64,000 bases of DNA. It comes from Nocardioides massiliensis (lineage in GTDB: Bacteria; Actinomycetota; Actinomycetes; Propionibacteriales; Nocardioidaceae). Where the stretch lies: assembly GCF_030811215.1 (NCBI RefSeq), contig NZ_JAUSQM010000001.1:3100001-3164000 (forward strand), written 5' to 3'. Positions within the stretch are counted from its first letter, which is position 1, and each line of letters starts with the position of its first letter. The notes beneath the pieces are model-generated. The model worked only from the letters and a program-made list of their open reading frames with translations. It searched no databases and was not told where the DNA came from. Positions 33,348-41,423 of this stretch are shown piece after piece. A program made the position numbers and the translations under genes.

Positions 33348-34359
33348 CGCGCACGGACACATCGAGTTGGAGCGACGCGTCGACTCCATCAGGGTCGGCG
33401 TGCGGCACCGCTCCGACCCCGAACGAGATCTCGCGCCGCTGATGCGGTCGATCGAACGCCTCGGACTACTGCAGCCCGTCACGATCACTCCCGACGGAGT
33501 GCTGGTGTGCGGCCATCGCCGGTTGGAGGCCGTCAAACAATTGGGCTGGACAACACTGCGCGTGTGGGTGCGCACAGGGGTCTCGGACCATCTGACGCAA
33601 CTGTTGGCGGAGCAGGACGAAAATCTGATGCACCGGCCGCTCTCACCGCTCGACGCAGCCGCGCTGTATCGGGAGCTGAAGGCACTGCTGGCCGAAGACG
33701 CTGCCCGCAGGCAGCGGGCCTCCCGGTTCGGTGTCGACGGCGGGGACGAAGGCGACGGTGGTCCCGATTCGGGACCACCGCAGATGGGGCCGGGAAGGGC
33801 TTCCCGGCAGGCAGCACATTCGATCACGAACTCTGCATCGCACACGCGGCTCGAGCAGATCTGCCAGATCGAGAGCATCGCCGCCGACGAGTCGAGGGCC
33901 GACACCATCCGCAAGGTCGCGGAGGAAGAACTCGAGCGGATCCGCGAAGGCGGCGCCGTCGACCCCAGCCATCTGCGGGTGCGGGCCGCTGTTGCTGCGG
34001 CTGAACAGGCATCCGAGGCGGACGACGAGGATGCCGCCGAGGAGGTCGACGACCTGGAAGAGCTGGCAGCCCGGGCCTTGGCGCGAGCCAAAACAGACCG
34101 GGCGCGGCGCATCCGAGATAACCGGCTCAAGCGGGAGGCTGCCGCCGAGGCTGCCCGCCGTTCGGTGCACTCCTTCACCTTGATGTGGGACGACCTAGCC
34201 GGATGGGTCAACCGGTACGACCCGATCGAGGTCGGCCGCGAACTGACCGACGAACAGTGGACCTCCTTCCAGCGGACGATCGCTGAATCGGTGGCCTTCG
34301 CCGAAGCCGCCTGTGAGGCGCGCGAAAACCAGCCGAGCGACGCACTCGTAGACGCGTGA
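33340..34359 (+). CDS. ParB-like N-terminal domain protein
   Basis: A 339-residue protein. Residues about 12-110 form a ParB/Srx fold: VDSIRVGVRHRSDPERD, LMRSIERLGLLQPVTITPDG, VCGHRRLEAVKQLGW (the CTPase/nuclease-type GxRR motif) and the following ENLMHRPLSPLDAAALYREL. The rest is charged and coiled-coil-like (residues 180-290). No HTH or CTPase partner is obvious and no cognate ParA is present, apart from the degenerate TadZ-like protein. It may stabilise the excised element or act as a transfer-region regulator. The ATG at 33340 overlaps the previous gene. Confidence 0.82.
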   Translation: MSDAHGHIELERRVDSIRVGVRHRSDPERDLAPLMRSIERLGLLQPVTITPDGVLVCGHRRLEAVKQLGWTTLRVWVRTGVSDHLTQLLAEQDENLMHRPLSPLDAAALYRELKALLAEDAARRQRASRFGVDGGDEGDGGPDSGPPQMGPGRASRQAAHSITNSASHTRLEQICQIESIAADESRADTIRKVAEEELERIREGGAVDPSHLRVRAAVAAAEQASEADDEDAAEEVDDLEELAARALARAKTDRARRIRDNRLKREAAAEAARRSVHSFTLMWDDLAGWVNRYDPIEVGRELTDEQWTSFQRTIAESVAFAEAACEARENQPSDALVDA

Positions 34360-34373
34360 GGAGGAACCAGACC

Positions 34374-35060
34374 ATGCTGCGCTCCGCCGTTCACAACCCC
34401 GGCCTTCGACGACGTCGCCTCATCGTCCTGATCATCGTCACGGTCCTGCTTCTCATCTCGGCCATCAGCTACGCGCTGCTGACTCGCGACAAGACGCACA
34501 CTGCACAATCCAGTACTCCCCCTCCCACCACCGCGCCCGAACAGTCGACGGGGCCGATGTCCCCGCCGGACGACGGCACCCTGCCGGAGTTGCTGCCTGT
34601 TGCCGATCCGGAGCAGTTCGCCGAGCTCATGGCTCACGCGATCTTCGACTGGGACACCACCTCCCTGGCGCCACGGGCGGCGTACCTGCAGCGCATCGCC
34701 ACGGTCGCCGACCCGACCGGGGAGTCTTCGCCGGGGCTGATCAGTGACGTAGACGCCTACCTGCCGCCGGAGAAGACCTGGATCGATCTTCGCGAGTACG
34801 AGACCCGCCAGTGGATCGAGGTCGAGACCGTCGAGGTCCCCACCGAGTGGGACACGGCCTTGGACCAGGCCAGCGGGGCGCTCGCGCCCGGAACCACCGC
34901 CTACACGATCACCGGAGTGCGTCACCGCGACGGCGTTTGGGAAGGCGAACCTGTCGCCAGTCAGCACGAGGTGGCCTTCACCGTTTTCATGACCTGCGCG
35001 CCGACGTACGAGCAGTGCCGGCTGTTGCGACTCTCGCTGCTCGACGAACCGCTGGATTAG
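34374..35060 (+). CDS. Membrane-anchored protein, possible VirB8/TcpC-like transfer component
   Basis: A 228-residue bitopic protein: short cytoplasmic N-terminus, one helix (LIVLIIVTVLLLISAISYALL), a Pro/Thr-rich spacer and an outward domain of about 160 residues. Topology, size and alternating helix/strand pattern resemble VirB8/TcpC NTF2-like transfer proteins, but sequence similarity is too weak to be sure. GAGGAGG at 34358-34364 fixes the ATG at 34374 rather than the GTG 34356. It lies 11 bp before the M23 peptidase gene, a frequent VirB8-like/VirB1-like pairing in Gram-positive systems. Confidence 0.6.
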   Translation: MLRSAVHNPGLRRRRLIVLIIVTVLLLISAISYALLTRDKTHTAQSSTPPPTTAPEQSTGPMSPPDDGTLPELLPVADPEQFAELMAHAIFDWDTTSLAPRAAYLQRIATVADPTGESSPGLISDVDAYLPPEKTWIDLREYETRQWIEVETVEVPTEWDTALDQASGALAPGTTAYTITGVRHRDGVWEGEPVASQHEVAFTVFMTCAPTYEQCRLLRLSLLDEPLD

Positions 35061-35071
35061 GCGAGGTCCCC

Positions 35072-36163
35072 ATGCAGAAGGCATTCGTCGCTGGTCTCGT
35101 CACCCTCATGCTCGGGCCGGCGTCGGTTCTGCTGTCGCTCACCGTGATCCTGAATCCGTCGGCCGAGGCATCATGCCTCCAGCTCACATCCGTTGGCTTC
35201 TTCGACAACAACGACGAACCGGAGCCAGCACCGGTGGGCGAGTCGTCCCGGGTGGTGTTCCCACTGCCGACCGGCACATGGGTCAAGACCAGCAACTACG
35301 GAACGCGCCGCCACTCGATCACCGGCATCGACAAGCTCCACTCCGGCGTTGACCTCGCCGCTCCGGCAGGCACTCCGATCTTCGCAGCGGCAGACGGCCG
35401 CGTGGCCTCGGCAGGCGCGTCGGCAGGCAACGGCTACTTGATCCTGATCGAGCACATTGTTGCCGGACAACACGTGGCCACCGGATACGCCCACATGACC
35501 GAGGCCACCATCATGGTCCGCGCCGGTGACCGCGTGACCGCCGGTCAGCAGATCGCATCGGTCGGGTCGACGGGATACGCGACCGGGCCTCACCTGCACT
35601 TCGAGCTTCGTCCAGGTGGCGCGAACGCCGCCACCGCAGATCCGGTGCCGTGGCTCGACGCGCAAGCAGCGGACGATCTGGCAACTGGCACTCCGAGCGC
35701 CACCGGCGAATGCGGCCCCGACGGCGACGCCGCCACGTACGCCGGCGACAACCCCACCGGGATGGTCGACGACCCCACCACCACTGGACAGATCACCCAA
35801 CGGACCGCGCACATCCTGGCCCAAGTCCGCAAGCAGTTCCCGACCTCGGGGTGGTCGTGCTTCTCCCCCCGCCCCGGGCAGCCCTCCGAGCACTCCCTGG
35901 GCCGCGCCTGCGACGGCACCTTCGGCAACTCCATCGGCGTCGCCGCCCGAGGACCAGCACTCGATCTGGGCTGGAAAGTCGCGAACTGGATGAAGGCCAA
36001 CGCCGAGACACTCGGCGTCGAGTACCTGATCTGGCAGGGCAAGATCTGGTCGGTCACCCGAACAGCCGAAGGCTGGCGCCCGTACAACGGCGGCGGCATG
36101 CACGACCCCGCCGGCATCACCGGCGGCCACTACGACCACCTCCACTTCACCGCCACCCCCTGA
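35072..36163 (+). CDS. M23 peptidase with C-terminal cell-wall domain (VirB1-like role)
   Basis: A 363-residue exported protein. After an N-terminal membrane or signal segment (residues 5-28) comes an M23 LytM domain with zinc ligands in LHSGVDLAAP and GPHLHFELRPGG. The C-terminal 130 residues (AHILAQVRKQFPTSGWSC, SEHSLGRACDGTFG, EYLIWQGKIWSV, HYDHLHFTA) match the domain found at the end of actinobacterial exported cell-wall proteins (ARB_07466-like). It would open peptidoglycan locally for the transfer channel. The ATG is at 35072. It is the last gene before the inserted cadmium module. Confidence 0.9.
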   Translation: MQKAFVAGLVTLMLGPASVLLSLTVILNPSAEASCLQLTSVGFFDNNDEPEPAPVGESSRVVFPLPTGTWVKTSNYGTRRHSITGIDKLHSGVDLAAPAGTPIFAAADGRVASAGASAGNGYLILIEHIVAGQHVATGYAHMTEATIMVRAGDRVTAGQQIASVGSTGYATGPHLHFELRPGGANAATADPVPWLDAQAADDLATGTPSATGECGPDGDAATYAGDNPTGMVDDPTTTGQITQRTAHILAQVRKQFPTSGWSCFSPRPGQPSEHSLGRACDGTFGNSIGVAARGPALDLGWKVANWMKANAETLGVEYLIWQGKIWSVTRTAEGWRPYNGGGMHDPAGITGGHYDHLHFTATP

Positions 36164-36236
36164 TCACAGTGCCGATGATCGGCGAGAGCACAACAACGTG
36201 ACACTCCGCGAGAATGCATGTGCAACGTCGACCGCA

Positions 36237-36248
36237 GCGAATCTGCAA
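36237..36248. repeat. Left copy of 12-bp inverted repeat flanking the cadmium module
   Basis: GCGAATCTGCAA here is the exact reverse complement of TTGCAGATTCGC at 37457-37468. The two copies flank the cadD-cmtR module, 92 bp beyond the cadD stop and 161 bp beyond the cmtR start. They could be remnants of a mobile cassette. Confidence 0.5.
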
Positions 36249-36340
36249 CTAGACCGCGCGGATCGCGGCACGTCCGGACTCTCCGAACCGACATCCACGT
36301 CTTGCAGCGCAGCGTGAGGGGGTGTACTCACTGAGTCTCT

Positions 36341-36940
36341 TCAGATGCCGAAGGCTCCACCGCTGTAGAGAATGACGATGCCGAGTCCGATAAGGACGCT
36401 CGGGAACAGCACATGCTCCCAGCGTTCGAGGACCTCCTTGATGCCGGGGCGAGTGGCAACGAACCTGGCAAGTTGGACCAGCACCGCCACGAGGATGAGG
36501 AAGACGGCGCAGTACGCGGCTGTCGCGGCGGCACCCACGGTGAGGAAGACGGGAACGTAGACCCCGATGTTGTCGCCGCCGTTGGCGAAGGTGACTGCGG
36601 CCACGGTCCAGACTGCCACTGACTTGCCCGCGACTTTCGCTTCATCGTCATCGTCGTCGCCTTCACGCCATGCTTGCCATCCTGCCCAGAGACCAAGGGC
36701 CAGTGGGATGAGGCCGAAGTAGGGAATCGCCTCTTCAGGCAGGAAGACTCCTGCTCCCAGGGAAACGAGCACCGCCGCGGCCAGGATGCCTGCAAACCCT
36801 AGGTATTGCCCGGCGAGGATTCGGGCTGTCGTGCCGCTTCGTCCTGACCCGCGCGCGAAGAACAGCGAGAGCACGATGATGTCGTCGATGTTGGTGGCGA
36901 TGAAAAGGCCGATCGCCTGTAGCGCGGAGGACAGGATCAC
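36341..36940 (-). CDS. cadD: CadD-family cadmium resistance transporter
   Basis: A 199-residue membrane protein with about five or six helices and the family segments LFIATNIDDIIVLSLFFARG (helix 1 with paired Asp), ILAGQYLGF, VTFANGGDNIGVYVPVF (second Asp/Asn pair) and the C-terminal VLIGLGIVILYSGG. CadD proteins give resistance to cadmium, probably by export. GTG 36940 overlaps the cmtR stop by 4 bp, so the pair is one transcript. It is oriented against the surrounding transfer genes, which marks the module as an insertion. Confidence 0.9.
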   Translation of the reverse strand: MILSSALQAIGLFIATNIDDIIVLSLFFARGSGRSGTTARILAGQYLGFAGILAAAVLVSLGAGVFLPEEAIPYFGLIPLALGLWAGWQAWREGDDDDDEAKVAGKSVAVWTVAAVTFANGGDNIGVYVPVFLTVGAAATAAYCAVFLILVAVLVQLARFVATRPGIKEVLERWEHVLFPSVLIGLGIVILYSGGAFGI

Positions 36941-37296
36941 GCGTCCGTCCCTTCGTGTGCGCACTCGGGCACCGTGCATGCCTGGTCGATGCAGGGTGCA
37001 CTCTCGTCGATCGCGAGCGTGACCTCGATCAGTGCGGTGAGCGCCTGAGCCAAGTGCGGATCAGCCATCGCATAGCGCGTCTGACGGCCCTCCGGCTCAG
37101 CGACAACGATCCCGCAATCGCGAAGGCACGACAGGTGGTTCGACACGTTCGAGCGGGTCAGGCCAAGATCGCGAGCAAGTTCGGCCGGGTAGGCGGGCCG
37201 CTCCAAGAGGGTCATAAGTAGTCGTGATCGGGTTGGGTCGGCCATCGACCGACCCAACCGATTCATAACGTCCAACTGCGAGGCAACGGTCAGCAC
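36937..37296 (-). CDS. cmtR: CmtR-like Cd/Pb-sensing ArsR-family repressor
   Basis: A 119-residue repressor closely matching the CmtR group: ADPTRSRLLMTLL, LGLTRSNVSNHLSCLRDCG as recognition helix, and wing EGRQTRYAMAD. The metal-sensing cysteines of CmtR (Cys57, Cys61 and Cys102) all occur at the same numbers here. CmtR leaves its operator when Cd(II) or Pb(II) binds. The gene starts with GTG at 37296, inside a perfect 14-bp palindrome, and is translationally coupled to cadD. The C-terminus has two more Cys (QACTVPEC) that could add metal affinity. Confidence 0.93.
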   Translation of the reverse strand: MLTVASQLDVMNRLGRSMADPTRSRLLMTLLERPAYPAELARDLGLTRSNVSNHLSCLRDCGIVVAEPEGRQTRYAMADPHLAQALTALIEVTLAIDESAPCIDQACTVPECAHEGTDA

Positions 37297-37303
37297 GTGC
37301 TGA
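37290..37303. promoter_or_regulatory. Palindrome over the cmtR start, candidate operator
   Basis: TCAGCACGTGCTGA is a perfect 14-bp palindrome covering the GTG start of cmtR. Autoregulated ArsR-type repressors bind dyads at or near their own start, so this is a candidate CmtR operator, though it does not look like the AT-rich CmtR site known from mycobacteria. Confidence 0.4.
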
Positions 37304-37422
37304 ACAGTACATCGAGGACTGAACCGTCAAGGTCGCGGGGGCGTCGTATCAAGGGAGTTGCAAGAGCGCATTGGAGTCCGCTCATCGGCAGATCCGGCCT
37401 TTCGTGCAACCCGCAGTCACAG

Positions 37423-37468
37423 CCGATCTGCAATCTTTGCAGATCGGATCGGACCATTGCAGATTCGC
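37423..37468. repeat. Inverted repeat plus right copy of the 12-bp flanking repeat
   Basis: CCGATCTGCAA-TCT-TTGCAGATCGG (37423-37447) is a perfect 11-bp inverted repeat. Ten bases later comes TTGCAGATTCGC (37457-37468), which shares the core TTGCAGAT and is the exact inverse of 36237-36248. The clustered TTGCAGATYCG units could be recombinase or regulator sites at the edge of the cadmium module. Confidence 0.55.
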
Positions 37469-37522
37469 CAATCGTCGGCACGCCGCTGTCCCCCCTGGGC
37501 CGTGTTCGCGCACCTGACCACC

Positions 37523-37813
37523 ATGGCCACCATCGAACTCGCCCAACGTGCCGCCGGTCCTGACTTCGGGGCTGTCGGCGGTTCCGCGGACATGCGTGCT
37601 GTCATCGGTGCTCTACTGACCTACGGGCTGATGCTCGCCTGCCTGATGCTCATCATCTCCGCTGCCGCGTGGGCGCTCTTGTCGTCCAGCGGCAGCTGGC
37701 AGTCCGCCGCAAAGGCGAAGACCGGCGTGTTCGTCGCCGTCGGCGGGGCCGCTCTGACCGGTGGAGCCCTGACGTGGGCGAACTGGCTGCTCGACGTCGG
37801 CGCCGCACTCTGA
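37523..37813 (+). CDS. Small two-helix membrane protein (DUF6112-like, VirB2-like candidate)
   Basis: A 96-residue protein with two membrane helices (GALLTYGLMLACLMLIISAAAW begins near residue 29; TGVFVAVGGAALTGGALTWANWLL near 66-90). Its plan matches the next gene, so the two look like diverged paralogues. Small two-helix proteins at this place are typical of VirB2/TrbC-type transfer pilins or channel subunits. It is the first transfer gene after the cadmium module; the promoter may lie in the 37303-37522 interval, or have been separated by the insertion. Confidence 0.7.
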   Translation: MATIELAQRAAGPDFGAVGGSADMRAVIGALLTYGLMLACLMLIISAAAWALLSSSGSWQSAAKAKTGVFVAVGGAALTGGALTWANWLLDVGAAL

Positions 37814-37872
37814 GCCGCCTCCGTCGGCACACCTGTCGTACAGACCGTCCTGTGATTCTCCGAGGAGGAATC

Positions 37873-38190
37873 ATGCCTCACCCCGACCTGCAGTCCACCC
37901 TGACGCAACTGCTGCCGATGAACATCAGCATCGACCCGAACTCCAACGGTTTGCCCGGCATTGGGCAGCTCAACAAGATCGTCGGGGCGTCCATGACCGT
38001 CGGCCTGATCCTGGCCGTCCTGGCGCTCATCATGTCTGCCGTCGTATGGGCGATGGGCGCCAACTCGTCCAACCCCCACCTCGCTGGTCGCGGGAAGTTG
38101 GGTGTCGTGATCGCGCTCGGCGCAGCCATCGTCACCGGCGCCTCGGTCGCGTTGGTCAACTTCTTCTGGAACGTCGGCCAAGCGGTCTGA
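37873..38190 (+). CDS. DUF6112-family membrane protein (VirB2-like candidate)
   Basis: A 105-residue protein with a 35-residue outer N-terminus and two helices (MTVGLILAVLALIMSAVVWAM; VVIALGAAIVTGASVALVNFFW) separated by NPHLAGRGKLG. It matches the small membrane protein family encoded next to SCO6880-type genes in actinobacterial conjugative elements. The preceding gene is a paralogue. CGAGGAGGAA upstream of the ATG is a strong ribosome site. Probably a channel or pilus subunit; that role is inferred from position and topology. Confidence 0.78.
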   Translation: MPHPDLQSTLTQLLPMNISIDPNSNGLPGIGQLNKIVGASMTVGLILAVLALIMSAVVWAMGANSSNPHLAGRGKLGVVIALGAAIVTGASVALVNFFWNVGQAV

Positions 38191-38219
38191 CCCGCACCCC
38201 GAACGACAGGAGCAGAACG

Positions 38220-39512
38220 ATGGTCGACGTATGCAACGTCCCCGTGGTCTCCAAGGTCTGCGACGTGGCCGGCGACGCCGCCGCGAGCTTGGTCACCGCA
38301 CCCTTCAACTGGCTGGCCGAGGGAATGGGCAACGCTGCGGAGTGGATGTTCGAATCCGTGTGGAAGATCTTCGATAGCACCACATCGGTGGACATCACCA
38401 GCGACGAATATTTGCAGGTCTACAACATCCTTTTTGGCGTCGCGGTGTTCGTGATGCTCGGCTTCTTCCTTCTTCAGGTCATCGGCGGCATGGTGAGACG
38501 AGAACCCGCAGCCCTGACCCGAGCACTCACCGGTCTGGCGAAATCCATCCTCGGGTCCTTCGTCGCGATCACGCTGCTCGCCCTCGCGCTTGAGATCACC
38601 GACCAGCTCACCATCGGCATCGTCAACGCCGCCGGCACCAATATGGACGAGATGGGAGACCGGGTCGCCCTGCTCGCCGTCGGCATCGGCGGACTCAGCC
38701 TCAGGGCGCCCGGGGCCGCGGCGATCCTGACAATCTTCCTCGCCGGGCTCGCCATCGGCGCCGCGGTGATCGTGTGGGTCAGCCTGCTGGTCCGCAAGGC
38801 CCTGCTGCTGGTCGCGATCGTGTTCGCACCCATCGCCCTGGCTGGAGCTTCGTGGGACCAGACCCGCGGCTGGATCGGCAAATGGGCCACCTTCGTCATC
38901 GCGCTGATCTTGTCCAAGCTCGTACTCGTGGTGATCTTCCTGCTCGCCACCGCCCAGGTTTCAGCACCGATCGACGCCGACCTGCAATCGGTCAGCGAAC
39001 CCATCGCCGGGGTCGTACTCATGCTGATGGCCGGCTTCGCGCCGTACATGACCTACAAAGCGATCAGCTTCATGGGCTTCGACATGTACCACGCCATGTC
39101 AGCCGAGCAGGAGACCAAGTCGTCGATGAACAGGCCCATGCCGATCCGAACCGGCGGCGGCGCTGGCGGGATGGTCCCGAAGATCCTCGGCGGCGACAGC
39201 GGAGGCTCCGGAAGTTCGGGCCGCGGACCCACGCCTGCTGCCGCACCCAGCGGAAGCGGAGGCCGTGGCGCAGGAGGTGCGTCTTCGAGTGGGGCCGCAA
39301 CTGGCGGAGTCGTGGCCGCCGGTGCGGTAGCAGCCAAGGAGGCTGCGACAGCCGGGCCGAAGATGGGCAACTACGTAGCCGCCCAGTCGTCCGGCCATGC
39401 CGAACAAGCGACCGCACCCTCCGGTGCCACCGGGACCGTTCCCGCCCACACTGCCGATCCGACCCCGACAATGACGGGACGCCGCTCGGGTGACCCGGGA
39501 GCCGGACGATGA
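38220..39512 (+). CDS. TrbL/VirB6-like polytopic transfer protein
   Basis: A 430-residue protein with an outer N-terminal part (Cys pair VCNVPVVSKVC), five or six membrane helices between residues 60 and 290 (YNILFGVAVFVMLGFFLLQV; ILTIFLAGLAIGAAVIVWVS; FVIALILSKLVLVVIFLLA), the conserved LVRKALLLVAIVFAPIALAG and WIGKWATF of TrbL/VirB6-like proteins, then a long Gly/Ser/Ala-rich cytoplasmic tail (residues 310-430). It probably forms the inner-membrane part of the DNA channel. The start is the ATG at 38220. Its stop overlaps the next start by 4 bp. Confidence 0.85.
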   Translation: MVDVCNVPVVSKVCDVAGDAAASLVTAPFNWLAEGMGNAAEWMFESVWKIFDSTTSVDITSDEYLQVYNILFGVAVFVMLGFFLLQVIGGMVRREPAALTRALTGLAKSILGSFVAITLLALALEITDQLTIGIVNAAGTNMDEMGDRVALLAVGIGGLSLRAPGAAAILTIFLAGLAIGAAVIVWVSLLVRKALLLVAIVFAPIALAGASWDQTRGWIGKWATFVIALILSKLVLVVIFLLATAQVSAPIDADLQSVSEPIAGVVLMLMAGFAPYMTYKAISFMGFDMYHAMSAEQETKSSMNRPMPIRTGGGAGGMVPKILGGDSGGSGSSGRGPTPAAAPSGSGGRGAGGASSSGAATGGVVAAGAVAAKEAATAGPKMGNYVAAQSSGHAEQATAPSGATGTVPAHTADPTPTMTGRRSGDPGAGR

Positions 39513-40978
39513 GCACCACGAACGCTGCCCGGTCGGGCGACTACGACCTGCAGCCGGTGAAGTTCTCCCGCCTCGCACGCCGCGGGATCCTGTTCGGTCT
39601 GACCGTCTCTCAACTGATCGTGGTCGGCCTCGGCGCGGTGACGCTGGTGTTCTCCCTCTACGTCGGCGGCGGGGCCAGCCTGGTCGTCGCTCTCCCCGTC
39701 ATCCTGTGCTGCAGCGCGCTGGCTTGGGTCGGCATGGAGGGTCGAAAACTCATCCAGTGGCTACCCATCGTCGGCGTCTGGCTGTGGCGCTCGACCGCCG
39801 GCCAGCTGATCTACCGGTGCCGCGTCGTCGCCCCACGACCGGTCGGCACGCTCGCACTGCCCGGCGATGCGGCCCGGCTGCGTCAGTGGCTCGACGCCGA
39901 AACCGGTGCGGTGATGGTCCACGACCCGCACCGCTCCACGCTGACCGCGATCGTTGCGGTCTCCCACCCGGCGTTCATCCTGCTCGACCCGCTCGAACAA
40001 GAACGACGCGTCACCGGTTGGAGCCGGGTCCTCGCCACCGCCTGCCGCTCGGGACGGATCGCCTCACTGCAAGTCATGGAGCGCACCCTGCCCGACTCCG
40101 GCAAAGGGCTCACTGAATGGTGGCACCAGCACGGCTCCGGTGACGACACCTTCACCGCCACCACCTACGGCGAACTCATCGACCGCGCCGGACCGGCCGG
40201 CGAACGTCACGCGTCGACCATCTCCCTGTCGCTGAACCTCAAGACCGCCAACCGAGCCATCCGCGCCGCCGGCGGAGGCAACCGTGGCGCCACCGCCGTA
40301 CTGCGCCAAGAGATGTCGACGATCATCGCCGCGCTCCGCTCGGCCGACCTCGCCCCCTCCGACTGGCTCGCCCCTGGCGAGCTCGCCATCATCCTGCGCG
40401 GGGCGTACGACCCCGACGTCGGCGCCGCTCTCGAACGCCACGGCGACATCGGGCGCGACCTCGCCACTGCCGGCCCGGTCGCGGTCACCGAGAGCTGGGC
40501 AATGTTGCGCTCGGACTCCGCCCACCACTGCGTGCTGTGGATCAGCGAATGGCCCCGATCCCTCGTCTTCCCTGGCTTCCTCGCACCCGTCCTGCTGTCC
40601 TCGGGCATCCGGCGAACCTTCACGCTGCTCTATACGCCGCTGCGCACCGACCAGGCCGCCCGCGACATCCGCAAGAAGAAGACCGAGTACGTCTCAGATG
40701 CCGCGCAACGGCAACGCATCGGCCAGATCGAGGACGCCCAGCACAGCGCCGAGTACCAGGACGTCCTCCAGCAGGAGGCCGACCTGACCGCCGGCCACGG
40801 CATCCTCCGCGTCACCGGGCTGATCGCCGTCAGCGCCGGCGACCCCGATGAACTCGAACGGGCCGTGGCCGACATCGAGCAAGCCGCGATCCAAGCCTCG
40901 TGCGAGACCAGGCGCCTGTGGGGCCAGCAGGCTCAGGCGTTCACCGCTGCTGCGCTCCCCCTGTGTCGTCACGTCTGA
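39509..40978 (+). CDS. SCO6880-family transfer protein (PrgI/VirB3-like N-terminus)
   Basis: A 489-residue protein. Two membrane helices near residues 28-70 (GLTVSQLIVVGLGAVTLVFS; LVVALPVILCCSALAWVGM) form a VirB3/PrgI-like anchor. The remaining 410 residues are cytoplasmic and resemble the N-terminal, non-ATPase region of VirB4/TraC proteins (HHCVLWISEWPR, FTLLYTPLRTDQAARDIRKK). No Walker A is present. It is followed, after one small gene, by an ATPase lacking such an N-terminus, so the two may together equal one VirB3-VirB4 protein. The family name comes from Streptomyces coelicolor SCO6880. Confidence 0.82.
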   Translation: MSTTNAARSGDYDLQPVKFSRLARRGILFGLTVSQLIVVGLGAVTLVFSLYVGGGASLVVALPVILCCSALAWVGMEGRKLIQWLPIVGVWLWRSTAGQLIYRCRVVAPRPVGTLALPGDAARLRQWLDAETGAVMVHDPHRSTLTAIVAVSHPAFILLDPLEQERRVTGWSRVLATACRSGRIASLQVMERTLPDSGKGLTEWWHQHGSGDDTFTATTYGELIDRAGPAGERHASTISLSLNLKTANRAIRAAGGGNRGATAVLRQEMSTIIAALRSADLAPSDWLAPGELAIILRGAYDPDVGAALERHGDIGRDLATAGPVAVTESWAMLRSDSAHHCVLWISEWPRSLVFPGFLAPVLLSSGIRRTFTLLYTPLRTDQAARDIRKKKTEYVSDAAQRQRIGQIEDAQHSAEYQDVLQQEADLTAGHGILRVTGLIAVSAGDPDELERAVADIEQAAIQASCETRRLWGQQAQAFTAAALPLCRHV

Positions 40979-41030
40979 CCCAGGCGCGCACCTCGATAGC
41001 AACCCGACCCACTGTCCTCTGGGAGGAAGA

Positions 41031-41423
41031 ATGCCGACCTTCGACAACCCCGCCGCCGATGCCGCCGAAGCAGAGCAAGCTCTGCGCGGCCTTGCTCATG
41101 CCACACGCAGAATCGAGGATCCGTCCCAGATCTATGGCGTGCTCGGGTCGCTCTCCCAAGCGACCGCTTCGCTGAGCCAAGCGCTGCATCAGTTGGGGTC
41201 GTATCACGACAGACACGGGGCACGCGCGGACGCGACGATCGTCGACCCGCGCCAAAGCGGCGCGGCGTACCGAGTGTCGTGGGACCTGCACCGTGCCGGG
41301 GAGATGCTGGCCAGCATCCAGAAGGCGATCGACAGCGCACATCAGTCAGAAGCCACGATCGTCTACCAACCCCCAGCCCCTGCAGCGCGCACCAGCCGCG
41401 CCCACGACGGGTTGTCGCTGTGA
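41031..41423 (+). CDS. Small helical protein between transfer genes
   Basis: A 130-residue, mostly helical protein (AEAEQALRGLAHATRRIEDP, GSLSQATASLSQALHQLGSYH) with a Pro/Ala-rich C-terminus. No known domain. GGGAGGAAGA precedes the ATG, and its stop overlaps the next GTG by 4 bp, so it is an integral member of the transfer operon. Proteins of similar size occur at this place in related elements; a scaffold or chaperone role is possible but unproven. Confidence 0.65.
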   Translation: MPTFDNPAADAAEAEQALRGLAHATRRIEDPSQIYGVLGSLSQATASLSQALHQLGSYHDRHGARADATIVDPRQSGAAYRVSWDLHRAGEMLASIQKAIDSAHQSEATIVYQPPAPAARTSRAHDGLSL

